A stretch of 64,000 bases of DNA from Cytophagales bacterium (GTDB lineage: Bacteria > Bacteroidota > Bacteroidia > Cytophagales > UBA9547), in assembly GCA_013297755.1 (NCBI GenBank), contig JAAFIH010000005.1:1-64000 (forward strand), in the 5' to 3' direction. The notes under the pieces are model-generated. The model did no database searches. It saw only the letters and a list, made by a program, of their open reading frames with translations, and had not been told where the DNA came from. The position numbers and the translations under genes were made by a program. Of this stretch, positions 61,964-64,000 are shown one piece after another (positions within the stretch are counted from its first letter, which is position 1; each line of letters opens with the position of its first letter).

Positions 61964-63790
61964 ATGTCAAACAATAATCTTAAATCTAGGTATTTTTTAG
62001 TACAATTTTTTATTATCCTTGTAGCTATCATTATAGTAATATGTATTACAAATTATACACAACTCAATCGAGCAGTATATTTATTAATATTACTAAATAT
62101 TACTGCTTATACCATTTTGTTGCTTTGGATATACAATACCTATATCAAACCACTAAAATCGATAAAATCACTTATCGAAAACGATGATTTAGAACTTCAA
62201 CAGTATCAATATTCAAAAAAAAGTTACTTATTTGAGTTAGAAAAAAAAATAATTGAATTAAAAACTAATAAAAACGAGGCTATTGCCTTTGCCGAAATCA
62301 TTGGTAATGGAGATTTTCAAAAATCATTTGTTTTTCAAAACCCACAAAACGACCTAGCACAGATGTTGGTAACTATGCGTCAGAAATTAAAACTAGCCAA
62401 CGAAGAGGAAACAAAACGCAACTGGGCCATTGATGGATATGCCAAATTTGACCAAATTTTTAGAGAAAATCTTAATTCAAACCTTGATGTTTTAGGACGA
62501 ATTCTTGTTTCTAATCTCGTAAAGTATGTCAATGCTAATCAATGTGGTATTTTTGTAATACAAGAAAACGACAATCAACCTTCTTTTATATCATTGCTGG
62601 CTTCTTATGCGTTTTCTAAAAACCAACAAAAAGAACAAATTGACCTAGACGAAGGATTAGTGGGCGAATGTATAAGAACAAAAGAAGTTATATTTATAGA
62701 CAATTTGCCAGAAACTTACCTCACTATAGAATCTGGCTTAGGAGTAACAGCCCCAAAATGTGTACTTATAGTGCCCACAGTGATCAACAATACTGCACTT
62801 GGCGCCATAGAAATAGCCTCTCTCAACACTTTTGAACCCTATCAAATAGATTTTATAAAGAAAATTGCGACCAACTTTGCCTATACCTATCAATACCTCA
62901 AATCGAGTGCTACCATGAGCCATCTATTTGAAATTTCTAAGAAAAATGCCGAAGAGCTTACTGTTAAAGAAAAAATATTACTCGAAAACGAAATAGAACT
63001 AAAAAATGCCCAAGAAACACTAAACCAAAATTTGATAGAATTATTGGCCGAAACCAACCTGACCAAATCAATTTTGGACGCTATCAACAAAAGCAATGCC
63101 TGCATACATTTTGATACTCATGGCAATATTTTAGATGCAAACGATATGTTTTTGTCAGTGATGCAATTCGAGAAACACGAAATTGTGGGCAAAAACGAAT
63201 CTATTTTTATTCCTCAAGATGAGATAGATTCAGAAATACATAAAATGATGTGGCAAAGCCTCAGAGAGGGTAATTTTAACTCTGGCGAATTTAAGAGAAT
63301 TAACAAACATGGCAAAGAAATTTGGATGGATGTAACATTTAATCCCATTTACTCTCTCGACAAACGTGTATTTAAAATTTTGATGTTTGCCAGCTTTACC
63401 ACCGACCAAAAAGAAAAAGAAAAAGAATACCTCAACAAACTGCAAGCCTTAAACGAATCTGTAGGATTGCTTGAACTCAATCTCGATTACACGGTCAAAT
63501 CTGCTAATCCTTTTTTTCTAAACAAGTTGAATATAAAACGAAAAGACCTCAAAAGTTACACTTTTATAGACATGATTTCAAACCCAAATAATGCAAGCCA
63601 AGTTATCGATAAAATCAAAAATTTCCCAGAAACCAAAGTGCCAATCATAGAAGATTTACACATTCATTTAGGAACACATCCGCCCATGTTTTTTAATATT
63701 ACTATTTCTGCTGGTTTGGATTTATCCAATAAAGTATCTTGTTATTATGCCATTTTGATATTAAAAAACGATAGCTTATATCTCCAATAA
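61964..63790 (+). CDS. membrane GAF-PAS-PAS sensor protein without output domain
   Basis: A 608-residue protein. Two membrane segments close together near the N-terminus (about 11-30 and 36-56) form a hairpin with almost no external loop, followed by a HAMP-like coil and a linker with ALAEIIGNGDFQ-like sequence. A GAF domain follows (about 155-310), whose ending IKKIATNFAYTYQYLKSSAT matches the two tandem sensors at 17-21 kb. Next come a coiled coil, a PAS/PAC pair (about 365-480: SILDAINKSNACIHFDTHGN) and a second PAS (about 490-605). No kinase or MCP domain. Its stop overlaps the cheR start by one base. Confidence 0.82.
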   Translation: MSNNNLKSRYFLVQFFIILVAIIIVICITNYTQLNRAVYLLILLNITAYTILLLWIYNTYIKPLKSIKSLIENDDLELQQYQYSKKSYLFELEKKIIELKTNKNEAIAFAEIIGNGDFQKSFVFQNPQNDLAQMLVTMRQKLKLANEEETKRNWAIDGYAKFDQIFRENLNSNLDVLGRILVSNLVKYVNANQCGIFVIQENDNQPSFISLLASYAFSKNQQKEQIDLDEGLVGECIRTKEVIFIDNLPETYLTIESGLGVTAPKCVLIVPTVINNTALGAIEIASLNTFEPYQIDFIKKIATNFAYTYQYLKSSATMSHLFEISKKNAEELTVKEKILLENEIELKNAQETLNQNLIELLAETNLTKSILDAINKSNACIHFDTHGNILDANDMFLSVMQFEKHEIVGKNESIFIPQDEIDSEIHKMMWQSLREGNFNSGEFKRINKHGKEIWMDVTFNPIYSLDKRVFKILMFASFTTDQKEKEKEYLNKLQALNESVGLLELNLDYTVKSANPFFLNKLNIKRKDLKSYTFIDMISNPNNASQVIDKIKNFPETKVPIIEDLHIHLGTHPPMFFNITISAGLDLSNKVSCYYAILILKNDSLYLQ

Positions 63791-64000
63791 TGAACAAATT
63801 TGTACAAAATGACATTACAGACGAAGAGCTCAACTCTATTACCTTTGCCTTGATAAATAGATATGGCCTTGATTTTTCTGATTATGAACCCACTTCATTC
63901 AAAAGGCGAATATCAAGAATTATGCACAAAAATAATTTTGAAAACATACTTCAATTATGGCAAAAATTACTTTACGATGCTCCATTTGCCACCTATTTTA
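63790..64000 (+). CDS. cheR: chemotaxis protein methyltransferase CheR (5' part, cut by window end)
   Basis: The first 70 codons of a gene starting with the ATG that overlaps the preceding stop (TAATG). The sequence ALINRYGLDFSDYEPTSFKR and RISRIMHKNNFENILQLW is the N-terminal helical domain of CheR, which binds and methylates receptor glutamates with SAM. The SAM-binding domain lies beyond the window. It belongs with the CheC-like and GAF-PAS genes and suggests a chemotaxis-type pathway whose receptor is not a standard MCP. Confidence 0.8.
   Translation, partial: MNKFVQNDITDEELNSITFALINRYGLDFSDYEPTSFKRRISRIMHKNNFENILQLWQKLLYDAPFATYF

Overview
The window looks like a chromosomal stretch from an AT-rich member of the Bacteroidota, probably Cytophagales-like. 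The evidence is promoters of the TAnnTTTG type, T9SS C-terminal sorting domains, the T9SS regulator PorX, an S16 protein with a long tail, an isolated FtsL, and SusD-free polysaccharide enzymes with Bacteroidota-type lipoboxes. Most genes are housekeeping. The rank is inferred from gene content, not from a marker phylogeny.

Layout. 0-4.4 kb: dxs (isoprenoid precursors) and kup (K+ uptake), both on the minus strand. 4.6-5.7 kb: a 189-bp MITE next to an MNT nucleotidyltransferase/HEPN pair. 6.2-7.1 kb: a TatD-like hydrolase. 7.4-11.7 kb: a two-gene restriction-modification-like island (adenine methylase plus PD-(D/E)XK-like protein) bounded by ~206-bp direct repeats. 11.8-17.4 kb: secreted GH27 alpha-galactosidase, greA (with a terminator hairpin between its promoter and its start codon), a HIT protein, a degenerate TrpF-like barrel, FtsL and a secreted esterase. 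17.4-21.1 kb: two tandem HAMP-GAF sensors with no output domain. 21.2-24.8 kb: a sugar kinase, a flippase, a lipoprotein and an alkyltransferase-like protein.

24.9-32.8 kb: tRNA-Arg, ispH, the rpsP-rimM-tsaB cluster, a YD-repeat-like lipoprotein and dnaK. 33.2-37.8 kb: a tightly packed plus-strand run of metF, an ATPase, a small nuclease-like protein, a T9SS-sorted surface protein and a BtuG-like beta-propeller lipoprotein. The ATPase/nuclease pair looks like an inserted two-gene defence-type cassette and is the best candidate here for an undescribed system. 37.9-48.3 kb: porX, rsmE, an MlaF-like ATPase, pdxJ, PAP2, mtgA, menC, an acidic repeat protein, a DbpA-like helicase and a small protein. 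48.3-54.5 kb: rhaI, a frameshifted T9SS metalloprotease and its truncated tandem paralogue. 55-60.8 kb: galE, alkB, an SRPBCC protein, two small secreted/membrane proteins (one frameshifted) and a fused peptide ABC ATPase. 61.4-64 kb: a chemotaxis-like cluster (CheC-like, GAF-PAS-PAS sensor, CheR), cut by the window end.

Intergenic DNA is rich in small non-coding repeats. One 190-bp MITE family has two copies, both with perfect 9-bp target duplications. A second ~92-bp MITE family has five copies, all with recognisable 9-bp duplications. There is also a 45-bp inverted repeat family and a GGACAGGGCATGCC-type palindrome family. No CRISPR array, rRNA or intact insertion sequence was seen.
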